A DNA stretch of 27,057 nucleotides from Candidatus Hydrogenedens sp. (lineage in GTDB: Bacteria; Hydrogenedentota; Hydrogenedentia; Hydrogenedentales; Hydrogenedentaceae): positions 1 through 27,057 of the forward strand of contig DAOSUS010000041.1 in NCBI GenBank assembly GCA_035378955.1, in the 5' to 3' direction. Position 1 is the stretch's first letter, and every line of letters starts with the position of its first letter. A program made the translations under genes and the position numbers. Under the pieces are notes generated by a model. It was not told where the DNA came from, searched no databases, and worked only from the letters and a program-made list of their open reading frames with translations. This document shows positions 8,027-16,390 of the stretch, piece by piece.

Positions 8027-8227
8027 ATGGGACAGATGGGACAGATGGGACGAATGGGACGAATGGGACGAAGATGTAGGACGCATGGAGCGGATGGTAG
8101 GAATGGGACGAAGATGGAGGAAGCAGGGGACAGATGGGACAGATGGGACGAATGGGACGAAGATGGAGGAAGTAGGGGACAGATGGGACAGATGGGACGA
8201 AGATGGAGGAAGTAGAGGACAGATGGG
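8027..8227. repeat. 9-bp minisatellite, array 1
   Basis: Five near-perfect units ATGGGACRR start at 8027 and run in register to 8071. Degenerate units follow, and then a higher-order repeat in which AAGATGGAGGAAG recurs at 8111, 8160 and 8200. These spacings of 49 and 40 bp differ by exactly one 9-bp unit, which points to unequal crossing-over or replication slippage. The unit is strongly purine-rich on the + strand. A related eroded array lies at 21924-22041. Confidence 0.85.
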
Positions 8228-8298
8228 TAAATAGACCTTTGCAGGTATTCGTGATAATTTGGATTAATGGTTTTTTTATAACAAATAGCACCAATGAC

Positions 8299-8409
8299 TT
8301 CGAATAGACGCGAATATGAACAAAAAATTTTCGTTCTACATTTGTGGAATCTAAATCCCCTGTTAATCCTGTTGAATTGTTTTTTGTAGAAGCGATTGGC
8401 TAATCGCCC
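8299..8409 (-). repeat. Composite dispersed repeat, copy 2 (inverted)
   Basis: Read on the minus strand, this starts with a 6-bp stem hairpin (GCGATT at 8392-8397, AATCGC at 8402-8407). About 15 nt later comes ATTCAACAGGATTAACAGG (8377 downward), and then a block with CGCGTCTATTCG (8312-8301). The order matches copy 1 at 312-435. The distance from the middle block to the last block is about 10 bp shorter, consistent with one fewer 9-bp unit. It sits between the minisatellite and the promoter of the Sel1-repeat gene. Confidence 0.55.
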
Positions 8410-8489
8410 TATTAATTAGTCTTTATAATGCAACAAATAAAAACAATTATTATTACTATTCGTATTTATAAAATTTGTTTTTTTAATGC

Positions 8490-8519
8490 TTGAAAAAAAA
8501 GAGTTAGCTGTTTTAAAAT
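8490..8519 (+). promoter_or_regulatory. Promoter of the Sel1-repeat gene
   Basis: TTGAAA (8490-8495) and TAAAAT (8514-8519) with an 18-bp spacer, both 5 of 6 matches to consensus. Transcription would start about 40 nt before the ATG at 8565, which is preceded by a perfect AAAGGAGGT. Confidence 0.5.
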
Positions 8520-8564
8520 AAAAGGCAGGTATTTATGTAAATATTAAAAAAGGAGGTATGTATT

Positions 8565-10424
8565 ATGTCTGAAATTTTTCCTATCAATATAGCCGATGAA
8601 GAGACCATTTGTCTTGCTCAGGCTTTGAATTTGATTTCGGTGTCTATTTACAAGATTATTGAAACTAAGAACCGTATCGTTTTAGACCTGGAATATAATA
8701 ATATTCTCAAAAATCTAAAGTTAGAATTGATTAAAAGAAAAACAAGTTCTGTTAGGGACATTAACAATCTTTATACACAAATAATAGATGAAATTACGGA
8801 ATTCACGCTATCCAATAAGGAACGGAAAGAGATTTTCAATCGATTTGAAAAAGAAAAAAGAAGGGTATTGTGGAAAAATGTTGCTGGAATTTGGGAGGAG
8901 GGTAGTTTATTTGGAGTATCCCCTATTTGTTTGGCACAATCGGGGATAAGTCCCTACTTTAATTATCAAGTATGTGTATCGAAGATAAAAGAAGAATTTG
9001 ATGAGGAACTATGGGAACTGGAAGAGAATGTAGTAGCAAGGATGCGTAGGTTATGGACGAAATGGCTGCAATTGTGTTTTAACATCTCTTTTATTTATAA
9101 CTTTGCAGGGAAAGATTTAAGAATTATTGGTGAAGACCTAATCAAAAAATACCTGAAAGCGGAGCAGAAACAAAATATTCAAAGGTCTATAAAACTTTTT
9201 CGGGAACTGGAACAGAGCGATGTTTTTAATCAGTCATATCCTCCATTTTGGTTAAGTTATGCTATAAAAGCCGACAAAGCAATAGAAACTAAAACATGTG
9301 ACCAATGCCTGAGAAGGTTTTTTGAAACCCATCGCAATGTTTTAACTACAGACCCAATTTATAGTAAGGTGTGTATGCTTCAAATTCAATCCCTTTATCA
9401 GCAAGACCCTCAATTAAAAAATGACACGATACGGCAGGAGATAGAAACATTAACGAGAATAGCGGAGAAACACATTGAAGATACAGATGGCTTGGGTAGA
9501 ATATTTTTATCCACAATATATCAGGAATTAGGCAAATCGGAAGATGCCCGCCGTGGACTGGAGGTAAATATTGCGAAGAGTATGGATATGGAATTTTCAC
9601 AACGGGCTTTAACCAATTTACAGACTAAGAAGAAGATATTAACAAGTATTCCCCAGTTACTGGATTTATTAATCGAATTAGAAGATGAAGATGCTAAAGA
9701 AATGCCTTTGGAGCGATTGAGACAATTAGCGGATGAAGGTGAACCCATTGCTATGAATATACTCGGAGATAGGTATTACTATGATAGTGAGGTGTCAGAA
9801 AATTATACAAAGGCTCGTGAGTGGTATGAGAAGGCGGCAGAAAAAGGGAACGCTGAAGCAATGGCTTCTCTTGGGTTTATATATGAAAAAGGCAGAGGAG
9901 TGCCACAAGATTATGGCAAGGCTCGAGAGTGGTACGAGAAGGCAGCGGAAAAAGGAAATGGCGATGCGATGTTTTCCCTTGGCTTGTTGTATAACAACGC
10001 CAGAGGAGTACCCAATGATTATGAAAAGGCAATATATTGGTACGAAAAAGCCGTGGAAAAAGGGATACGCGAAGCAATGTTTTGTCTTGGATGGCTATAT
10101 TACTTTGGTGAAGGGGTATGTGTAGATTATGCAAAAGCAAAGGTATTGTTTGAAGAAGCAGTTAGAAAAGGTGATTCGGATGCGATGCTGTGGCTTGGAA
10201 GTATGTATGAAGATGGTCAAGGAGTGCCAGAGGATAAAGTATTAGCTTATGCCTATTACATTTTATCCGATAAAAAGGAAATAATTTATTGTAAATACGC
10301 AACGCGTAAGGCTAAGACCTGTATGGATAATTTATACGAGATGTTAACTAAAGAGGAAATTCGTGAAGCAGAGGGAATCGCCAATTCATGGAAAAAGGGG
10401 CGATTACTAAAAAGGTTAAAATAG
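8565..10424 (+). CDS. Sel1-like repeat protein with a long N-terminal region of unknown type
   Basis: 619 residues with no signal peptide, so probably cytoplasmic. From about residue 393 to 580 there are five Sel1-type (SEL1/TPR-like) alpha-helical repeats with phrases such as AREWYEKAAEKGNAEAM, LGFIYEKGRGVPQDY and LGSMYEDGQGVPED. Such repeats act as protein-protein scaffolds. Residues 1-390 are rich in charged and helical sequence, match no domain that I can name, and contain a CDQCLRRFF segment. A perfect Shine-Dalgarno and its own promoter suggest good expression. It is followed by 215 bp of AT-rich DNA. The partner and pathway are unknown. Confidence 0.9.
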   Translation: MSEIFPINIADEETICLAQALNLISVSIYKIIETKNRIVLDLEYNNILKNLKLELIKRKTSSVRDINNLYTQIIDEITEFTLSNKERKEIFNRFEKEKRRVLWKNVAGIWEEGSLFGVSPICLAQSGISPYFNYQVCVSKIKEEFDEELWELEENVVARMRRLWTKWLQLCFNISFIYNFAGKDLRIIGEDLIKKYLKAEQKQNIQRSIKLFRELEQSDVFNQSYPPFWLSYAIKADKAIETKTCDQCLRRFFETHRNVLTTDPIYSKVCMLQIQSLYQQDPQLKNDTIRQEIETLTRIAEKHIEDTDGLGRIFLSTIYQELGKSEDARRGLEVNIAKSMDMEFSQRALTNLQTKKKILTSIPQLLDLLIELEDEDAKEMPLERLRQLADEGEPIAMNILGDRYYYDSEVSENYTKAREWYEKAAEKGNAEAMASLGFIYEKGRGVPQDYGKAREWYEKAAEKGNGDAMFSLGLLYNNARGVPNDYEKAIYWYEKAVEKGIREAMFCLGWLYYFGEGVCVDYAKAKVLFEEAVRKGDSDAMLWLGSMYEDGQGVPEDKVLAYAYYILSDKKEIIYCKYATRKAKTCMDNLYEMLTKEEIREAEGIANSWKKGRLLKRLK

Positions 10425-10527
10425 TTTCATGAATGGGAAATATGAAATATTGATAACAGTGGGTATTTATTCTATTTAAATTACCGTGTTTTGGGTAGCT
10501 AAATAAACATAATTTTTTTTAATGGGA

Positions 10528-10559
10528 TTGCATGTCTTTATTGGTAAATCTTATATAAT
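10528..10559 (+). promoter_or_regulatory. Possible promoter of the exported TIM-barrel protein gene
   Basis: A TTGCAT (10528-10533) precedes TATATAAT (10552-10559). Read as TATAAT the spacer is 20 bp, longer than usual; read as TATATA it is 18 bp. Transcription would start about 70 nt before the ATG at 10640. Confidence 0.35.
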
Positions 10560-10639
10560 AGACATAGAAAAAAATAAGAGAAAGAAGGGAAGTATTTATC
10601 TATTATAGATTTTAGTGATTATATTAAGGAGAAAAGGTT

Positions 10640-13285
10640 ATGAAGAAAGAAGCCAGTTATTTTTTTATGTTTCTTGTTGTTCTTTGTCCCTGCATCTTGT
10701 CCTATTCGGGTTCTTTATGTGAAACGGATGTATTTTTCCCTGTGTGGAGGATGGATAATCCAATCGTCATACATTCTAACGAAACGGATGTTAGTAAATA
10801 TTCTATAGAAGTACCTCCCTTTGAGAAGAAGACGAATATGATTTTAGTCATGAAGTTTAAAGCACGATTGCATACAGATACTCCTGGAGGTTGGAATGAA
10901 TATTTGGGAATTGAAATCAATGGACAAAAATTAGACAGACAAACTTCCTTTTCGGAGCAGGCAAGTGGATATAATCGTCTTATTAATCGCGGAAGTATAT
11001 TTAAGACAAAGCTTGGCGAACAAGAATGGTGGAGTTCAAGGGATGGTTATCCTGTACTTATTATCTTTTTTGGGAATGGGGAAGTTTTAGATGAACGGAT
11101 ATTAAATTGTCGAGAAGAGGGGTATTGGTATTTATTAAACATTTCAGATGTGGCACATTATGTTGAAGTGGGTGCTGATGAGAGAATTGAAAAAGCAGAA
11201 AAGAATGTGATTGTTTTTGTTAATACATATATGAACAAAAATGTTCCGAACAAAAATATAGATATGGTGATTGAAAATCTTGAGATAGGTTATCTTCCGA
11301 AAGAGTTTGTTGAAAAATATTCGAAGCCAGAAATGACAGTCTATACAAAGGTAAATGTGAAAGAAAGTATTTCTACAAAAGCCTATACGGTTAATATAGG
11401 GGAATCGGGTGAAACAGAAATTAAAACAGGAGAAGGGAAATATAAACTTGTCAGTACCTATTCATACCCGTCAGAAAAAATAGGTTTTAATTCATTTGAT
11501 TCTGCATGTGAGAAAGCCCCTGATTGGAAAGTAGATGTTCAAAAACTTACGGATAATCAGGTATCTATCAAGGCGTCAGGAAAAGATTATTCGATTATCC
11601 GTAATATCACGACAGAAAATGAAAAAGTGATTATCCAAGAAACTATTACAAATAAGAATGAAGAACCTATTGGAATTATTATTGCCCATCAAATTATCCT
11701 GGAAGATATACCTGTTCGTTATCGGATAGCAGGTCTTGAAGATATAGAGAAATTAGCAGGGGTAGCCGAGAATCCGAGTATTTTTATGGCATATAGGGAC
11801 ATATCATTAGGTTTCCTGGCAGAAGATAATGTGCTACGGGCACAAGGTGAGATTTCGAAGAAGAGAAATATGTTCCAATATGCCGCGAAACATTTTGGTT
11901 TGGACAAAGGCAAGAGTTATTCTTTCCAGTTTTCATTATATCCGTTGCAAAAGGGTGATTATTTTACCTTTATTAATAAGGTGCGTAAAGAATGGGGTGT
12001 AAATCATACTATTGAGGGACCTTTTGCTTTTTCAGAAGAGGTTATACCCGGGCGGAAAATAAAAATATATGCGGTGGGTCCGTGGTTGGATTATTACTCA
12101 ATAAATCCAGAGACGGGCAAAATATATACGAGGGAGGATTATAAGAAGAAGATGAAACTTATTAAAGATAGGATTAAACAAGCCCAGCCTGATGCTTTGA
12201 TATTGGGTCAAACGGAGACTAATTTATATACCATAAATAAAGAGAGTATAAAAGGTGGTGAAATTCTTCCGGGAGGTTCTGTGCCCCGCTCTGGAAAATA
12301 CGGAGAAATACTTGATAAGACACAAAGCGATGTGTTAAAAGCAGGTATTAATGGCTGGTTAGATTCTATCTTACAAACAGAAGATGGAAGGGTTATTGTA
12401 GATACTTATTATCCAAATGGAGCAGACACATTAAATCTAATGGTATATCTCGAGAAGTATAATTACCGCTATAAGTTTTTTAAGAATCAGATAGATTTTC
12501 TGATGGATGAGCTTGGTTTGGATGGTGTGTATATTGACCAATTTACGCTGAATTGGGGACCTATCGGGAGAGCCGATAGGCATACTTATGAGAAATGGGA
12601 CGGTTATACGGTAGACATTGACGAGGTAACGGGAAAAATTACGCGGAAATATACCGATTGTGGGCTTATTGGTGCCGAAGCAAGGAAAGATATTCTCAAT
12701 TATATTGTAAACAAAGGGGGAATATCCGTAGTTAATAGTTTCCCGAGTGCTAATGAAGAACAAAATATCCCGAAAGTATTTCGATTTGCTGAATTTGAAA
12801 ATGACCCTGCAAATCCTCTGACCTACATAGATAAAAAGCCACCATTAACTACCTATTGTGCCAAAGGACATCTGTCTACACCTATTATTCTGGGTATTCG
12901 ACCGCAACGATTTAATGAAGAAGGAAAGAAAAGATGTGCAGAAATTATTGTAAAATCGGTAATTACTGCATTAAGAAACGGCTTGTTGTATTACTATTAT
13001 GGAGATATTATTCCATCGGAAGGAGAAGGGGCAGGAGAATACGGACCTATAAACCACATGTTCCCATTTACACCTGTTGAAATCAATGAAGGTTATCTGA
13101 TTGGCGAGGAACGAGTTATAACTTCTATTTCCAAAACATTTACATGGCATAAAGAACCACAGGTTTTCCTTTTTGATTTGAAAGGGAGACAAATTCCTCA
13201 TGATTTTAAGATAACTAAGGAAGAAGGTCACTTCGTTGTTGATGTAAACTTAAATGATTGGAACCAGATTGCAGTTATTGAATAG
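10640..13285 (+). CDS. Exported protein with a glycoside-hydrolase-like TIM-barrel region, family not recognised
   Basis: 881 residues. The N-terminal ~25 residues are a Sec signal peptide (MKKEASYFFMFLVVLC...), and no lipobox is present. Residues about 30-460 look beta-rich, as in N-terminal carbohydrate-binding or galactose-mutarotase-like domains. Residues about 470-790 look like a TIM barrel, with IYAVGPWLDYYS, LGLDGVYIDQF near 624-634, where the Asp could be catalytic, and SVVNSFPSANEE. The last ~80 residues resemble the beta-sandwich that closes many GH families. The layout recalls GH36/GH101-like or DUF-type hydrolases, but I cannot name a family. AAGGAG lies 8 nt before the ATG. It converges on the HAD gene with a 41-bp gap and no visible terminator. 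Confidence 0.85.
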   Translation: MKKEASYFFMFLVVLCPCILSYSGSLCETDVFFPVWRMDNPIVIHSNETDVSKYSIEVPPFEKKTNMILVMKFKARLHTDTPGGWNEYLGIEINGQKLDRQTSFSEQASGYNRLINRGSIFKTKLGEQEWWSSRDGYPVLIIFFGNGEVLDERILNCREEGYWYLLNISDVAHYVEVGADERIEKAEKNVIVFVNTYMNKNVPNKNIDMVIENLEIGYLPKEFVEKYSKPEMTVYTKVNVKESISTKAYTVNIGESGETEIKTGEGKYKLVSTYSYPSEKIGFNSFDSACEKAPDWKVDVQKLTDNQVSIKASGKDYSIIRNITTENEKVIIQETITNKNEEPIGIIIAHQIILEDIPVRYRIAGLEDIEKLAGVAENPSIFMAYRDISLGFLAEDNVLRAQGEISKKRNMFQYAAKHFGLDKGKSYSFQFSLYPLQKGDYFTFINKVRKEWGVNHTIEGPFAFSEEVIPGRKIKIYAVGPWLDYYSINPETGKIYTREDYKKKMKLIKDRIKQAQPDALILGQTETNLYTINKESIKGGEILPGGSVPRSGKYGEILDKTQSDVLKAGINGWLDSILQTEDGRVIVDTYYPNGADTLNLMVYLEKYNYRYKFFKNQIDFLMDELGLDGVYIDQFTLNWGPIGRADRHTYEKWDGYTVDIDEVTGKITRKYTDCGLIGAEARKDILNYIVNKGGISVVNSFPSANEEQNIPKVFRFAEFENDPANPLTYIDKKPPLTTYCAKGHLSTPIILGIRPQRFNEEGKKRCAEIIVKSVITALRNGLLYYYYGDIIPSEGEGAGEYGPINHMFPFTPVEINEGYLIGEERVITSISKTFTWHKEPQVFLFDLKGRQIPHDFKITKEEGHFVVDVNLNDWNQIAVIE

Positions 13286-13326
13286 ATTAAGTTCTTGATT
13301 TGTTTTAATATCTTTGTTTGAGTGTA

Positions 13327-13971
13327 TTAATCGGTTGTTTCGGGTAAAAGGATTTGTTCCAGTTCTTTAGGTGTATGAACAAGATGATGGGGTTTTGCTT
13401 TGGTTAGCCGTTCTACTTCGTGCCAGCCCCATGTAACTGCGACAGTAATAGCCCCGGCTTCTTTGCCTTCATAAATATCACCGCTTGTATCACCGATATA
13501 ATAAGCAATTGCCTTAGGATGTTTTTTCCAGACCCGCTTGATTTTCTTTACTTTGCTGGTCTCTACATCCGCCCCAAGAATGTCCCGAATATTATCAATC
13601 CCTTCACGAAGTAAAAACCTCTGGACGGCTTCTGTAAGGTTGGAACTAATAATATATACAGGATATTTTGCGGAGAGGTGATGGAGCATTTCCCGTATGC
13701 CATCAAACGCAGAGATACTATCATTGGCTTTTGCGATACGCGGTTGAAACCTATTAAACAATTCGCGTAGTTTCCATGGAGGAAAACCTATTTTGATAAC
13801 ATTGAATAAAAGATTTCCTTCAAACAAATTTAAAAAGGCTTCTTTAGAATTTAATCGGTCAAAACCCATTTCCGAACATGCGGAGGTAAATTCGCGGAAG
13901 AAAACTTCAAAAGAGTCTGCGATAACACCATCAAAATCAAATAGGATTAGTTTTTCGGTCATAATTGCCAT
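13327..13971 (-). CDS. HAD-superfamily hydrolase, phosphoglycolate-phosphatase-like
   Basis: 214 residues. Motif I is LFDFDGV with nucleophile D12 and acid/base D14. Motif II is the Ser in YIISSN. Motif III/IV is YIGDTSGDIYEGKEAG. A helical cap lies between motifs I and II, so it belongs to subclass I. Such enzymes dephosphorylate small phosphoesters, including phosphoglycolate. The substrate cannot be read from sequence. The start at 13971 has a weak AGG upstream; an ATG three codons later is possible. The gene is divergent from yebC, with a 162-bp gap holding promoters. Confidence 0.88.
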   Translation of the reverse strand: MAIMTEKLILFDFDGVIADSFEVFFREFTSACSEMGFDRLNSKEAFLNLFEGNLLFNVIKIGFPPWKLRELFNRFQPRIAKANDSISAFDGIREMLHHLSAKYPVYIISSNLTEAVQRFLLREGIDNIRDILGADVETSKVKKIKRVWKKHPKAIAYYIGDTSGDIYEGKEAGAITVAVTWGWHEVERLTKAKPHHLVHTPKELEQILLPETTD

Positions 13972-14043
13972 TAAAAACCTATTGTTATAAATTGCAAAGA
14001 TGTTAAAATAATCTTTAAAAATATGTGCATGATTATAATGTTA

Positions 14044-14073
14044 TTGCTATAATAATTTCGATTTTGATATAAT
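14044..14073 (+). promoter_or_regulatory. Extended -10 promoter of yebC-ruvC
   Basis: TTGCTA (14044-14049), an 18-bp spacer and TATAAT (14068-14073) preceded by TG at the extended -10 position (TGATATAAT). Two further perfect TATAAT hexamers lie just upstream, at 14034-14039 and 14048-14053. Transcription would start about 53 nt before the yebC ATG. Confidence 0.6.
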
Positions 14074-14133
14074 GGTAATTTAGCAAAAAAATAACTTTTA
14101 ACCTAAACAACAAGGAAATGATGGAGAAAACCG

Positions 14134-14883
14134 ATGTCAGGACATTCTAAATGGGCTACTATTAAACACAAGAAGGGTGCTTTGGATGCAAAAAGAGGAA
14201 AGATTTTCTCAAAATTGGCAAAAGAAATTTCAATAGCTGTGAAGATGGGCGGTCCTGACCCGGAAGCCAATTCGCGACTTCGGACAGTTTTAATAGCATG
14301 CCGAAATGCTAATATGCCGAAGGATAACATTGAACGGGCTATTAAACGCGGTTCGGGTGAAGGTGGTGAAAATTACGAAGAAGTACGGTATGAGTGTTAC
14401 GGACCTGCAGGTGTGGCTATTGTCGTTGATGTTTTAACAGATAATAAACGGAGAACCGTTGCTGATGTTCGTCATATCGTTACCAAACATGGTGGAACAA
14501 TGGCAGAAGCTGGTGCGGTGCTGTGGAATTTTGACCAGAAAGGTCTGATAACTGTTAAGAAAGAAAATTTGTCTGAAGATGATATTATGGAAAAGGCATT
14601 GGAAGCCGGTGCAGAGGATGTGGACACAGAAGGTGAAATGTATGAAGTATATACAGCACCGAATGATTTGCATACGGTTCTGCAAAATTTTGAAAAGATG
14701 AATTTACCTATCGGTGAAGCGAAACTTACCTTAAAGCCGAAAAATTTAATCTCCGTCGAAAATAAGTCTGCCGCTTCTGTGCTGAAACTTATGGAAGCAC
14801 TGGAAGATATGGATGATGTTCAAGATGTTTATACAAATCTGGATATTACAGATGAGGCAGTGGCGGAGGCAATGTCGGAATAA
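14134..14883 (+). CDS. yebC: YebC/PmpR family protein
   Basis: 249 residues with the full family N-terminus (MSGHSKWATIKHKKG) and conserved LRTVLIACRNANMPKDNIERAIKR. Members were long annotated as transcriptional regulators. More recent work links the family to translation, for example ribosome function on difficult proline stretches, and the specific role here is not evident. The length is normal. GGAG lies 7 nt before the ATG. ruvC starts 8 bp after the stop, a pairing that is common in bacteria. Confidence 0.95.
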   Translation: MSGHSKWATIKHKKGALDAKRGKIFSKLAKEISIAVKMGGPDPEANSRLRTVLIACRNANMPKDNIERAIKRGSGEGGENYEEVRYECYGPAGVAIVVDVLTDNKRRTVADVRHIVTKHGGTMAEAGAVLWNFDQKGLITVKKENLSEDDIMEKALEAGAEDVDTEGEMYEVYTAPNDLHTVLQNFEKMNLPIGEAKLTLKPKNLISVENKSAASVLKLMEALEDMDDVQDVYTNLDITDEAVAEAMSE

Positions 14884-14891
14884 TCATAGTA

Positions 14892-15380
14892 ATGATTGCC
14901 CTCGGATTTGACCCTGGTTTAGCAACTACGGGATATGGACTTGTTCGAAAAGAAGGTTCACGCTATTTCTATATTTCCCACGGGACGATACGAACACCCG
15001 CTATAAATGATATAGCAAAACGACTGGCTATCATTTATCAAAATGCTTTCGATTTAATTAAAGAGCACAAGCCCGATATTATTGCTATTGAGCGGCTCTA
15101 CTTTGAGAAAAATGTAACCAATGGAATATATGTCGCACAGGCACGCGGGGTCCTTTTGCTCGCAACGGCTCATCAGCAGATACCGGTGGTTGAGTTCAGT
15201 CCAACAGAGGTGAAAATAGCCCTTGTTGGATATGGTAGAGCGGAGAAAATACAGGTTCAAAATATGGTGCAGAGGCTTTTATTGTTAGATGAAATTCCCC
15301 GACCGGATGACGCTGCAGATGCTCTTGCCATGGCTATCTGTGCATTCCATATTAAACCTATTCATCCAGGAAATATTTAA
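14892..15380 (+). CDS. ruvC: Holliday junction endonuclease RuvC
   Basis: 162 residues. RuvC resolves Holliday junctions in homologous recombination, as a dimer with two metal ions per active site. The acidic tetrad is complete: D7 (GFDPG), E67 (AIERL), D140 and D143 (RPDDAADA). The gene follows yebC after 8 bp and has no clear Shine-Dalgarno of its own, so translational coupling is likely. The usual partners ruvA and ruvB do not follow; the next gene is on the other strand. Confidence 0.95.
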   Translation: MIALGFDPGLATTGYGLVRKEGSRYFYISHGTIRTPAINDIAKRLAIIYQNAFDLIKEHKPDIIAIERLYFEKNVTNGIYVAQARGVLLLATAHQQIPVVEFSPTEVKIALVGYGRAEKIQVQNMVQRLLLLDEIPRPDDAADALAMAICAFHIKPIHPGNI

Positions 15381-15437
15381 AAATAAGGTTTGTATTGTAT
15401 CTCGACACTTTAGATTACTACTCGTGAGTTTATTCGT

Positions 15438-16199
15438 TTATTCACTCTGGTTAGGTTTATTCGCTGTGTAAAGCAGGACAGCACCACGATTGAACTCTAT
15501 CCAATTTGTGTTTGTAAAACCTGCTTCCTGTAATAATTGGGAAAAATGGTCATGAGAAGGGAATTTGCATATTGTTTCACTTAAATATCTATATGCAGAA
15601 GGGCAAGCCGTCCAGAAGCCACCTATGTATGGGAGCAAGTATCTCAAATAAAATAAATAAATTTTTCGCCATAGTCCTTTTTGTGGAAGACCAAACTCAA
15701 GTATTAGAACCTGTCCTCCGGGTTTCAATACACGGTAAATTTCTTTTAGTGCCCGAGAAACTTCCGATACATTCCGTATTCCAAAAGCCATTGTTACTGC
15801 ATTGATTGCCTCCGACTTGATGCCCGGATATAGCACATCCATTACAGCAAATAAGTATTTTTGTTTCTTATCATGAAATTTTTCCATACCTTCCTTTATC
15901 ATTCCCTCAGAAAGGTCAATTCCAATAAGATAACCTGCATCAGGGAAAAATTCTCGAAAGGTTTTCATAACTTCACCTGTCCCTGTGGCAAGGTCTAATA
16001 GAAAAAAGTCCTGACCTTTTTCTATTCGAATTTGACGAACAAGTTTCTTTCGCCAGTAAGCATCCTGTCCGAGTGATAGCAAACGGTTCGTTATATCATA
16101 TTTGGAGGCAATACGGTTAAATAGGCGGAAAATCTCTCCCCTTTGCCGTAATTCTATCTCAGGATTAGGGTTATTATTCTTTTCTGGTTGTTCAAACAT
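15438..16199 (-). CDS. menG: UbiE/MenG-type demethylmenaquinone (or ubiquinone) C-methyltransferase
   Basis: 253 residues. A class I SAM-dependent methyltransferase with the UbiE/COQ5 signatures: ASKYDITNRLLSLGQD (31-46), SAM motif I LDLATGTGE (68-76), FGIRNV, and ALKEIYRVLKPGG followed by EFGLP. It methylates the ring of demethylmenaquinone or the equivalent ubiquinone intermediate, so the host should make a respiratory quinone. Which quinone cannot be told from this gene alone. AGGA precedes the ATG by about 6 nt. It converges with ruvC and is divergent from the gcv operon. A possible -10 (GATAAT, 16236-16241 on the minus strand) with TTTAGA 16 bp upstream is weak. Confidence 0.9.
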   Translation of the reverse strand: MFEQPEKNNNPNPEIELRQRGEIFRLFNRIASKYDITNRLLSLGQDAYWRKKLVRQIRIEKGQDFFLLDLATGTGEVMKTFREFFPDAGYLIGIDLSEGMIKEGMEKFHDKKQKYLFAVMDVLYPGIKSEAINAVTMAFGIRNVSEVSRALKEIYRVLKPGGQVLILEFGLPQKGLWRKIYLFYLRYLLPYIGGFWTACPSAYRYLSETICKFPSHDHFSQLLQEAGFTNTNWIEFNRGAVLLYTANKPNQSE

Positions 16200-16347
16200 A
16201 ACTTCCTATTATTCCATCATTTAAAATATTCTTTGATTATCAATAAAACCTGCTTTTTCTAAAATTTACTGCTTTTTTTAATAACTCATTTAACATGTTA
16301 TCTTTCTAACCATATATTTAACATTTTTTTATAGTAAAAACGGGTTC

Positions 16348-16377
16348 TTGAATTTTATGTTTATTTTTTGGTATAAT
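16348..16377 (+). promoter_or_regulatory. Promoter of the gcv-folD operon
   Basis: TTGAAT (16348-16353), an 18-bp spacer and a perfect TATAAT (16372-16377). The predicted start, near 16384, lies a few bases before the first helix of the riboswitch aptamer, as expected for a riboswitch leader. Confidence 0.75.
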
Positions 16378-16390
16378 AACTCCATGTAAA

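Larger units (their letters stand above)
7888..8564. other. Repeat-rich intergenic region after the hyp operon
   Basis: About 680 bp without a credible gene. It contains a 9-bp minisatellite (8027-8227), an inverted copy of the composite dispersed repeat (8299-8409) and a promoter for the next gene (8490-8519). Open frames of 88-90 codons across the minisatellite exist in several frames only because the 9-bp unit lacks stop codons. Confidence 0.7.

Noticed and set aside
8027..8227. Tandem repeats considered as a CRISPR array
   Set aside because: The unit is 9 bp and contiguous with no unique spacers, and no cas genes are present.
7949..8294. Open frames of about 88-90 codons across the 9-bp array on both strands, giving repeats such as MGR or VPS
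   Set aside because: They are open only because the 9-bp unit contains no stop in these frames. There is no Shine-Dalgarno, they overlap each other, and nothing is conserved outside the repeat.
10425..10447. Terminator after the Sel1-repeat gene (TTTCAT/ATGAAA)
   Set aside because: The 6-bp AT-rich stem has no T run and is not convincing.
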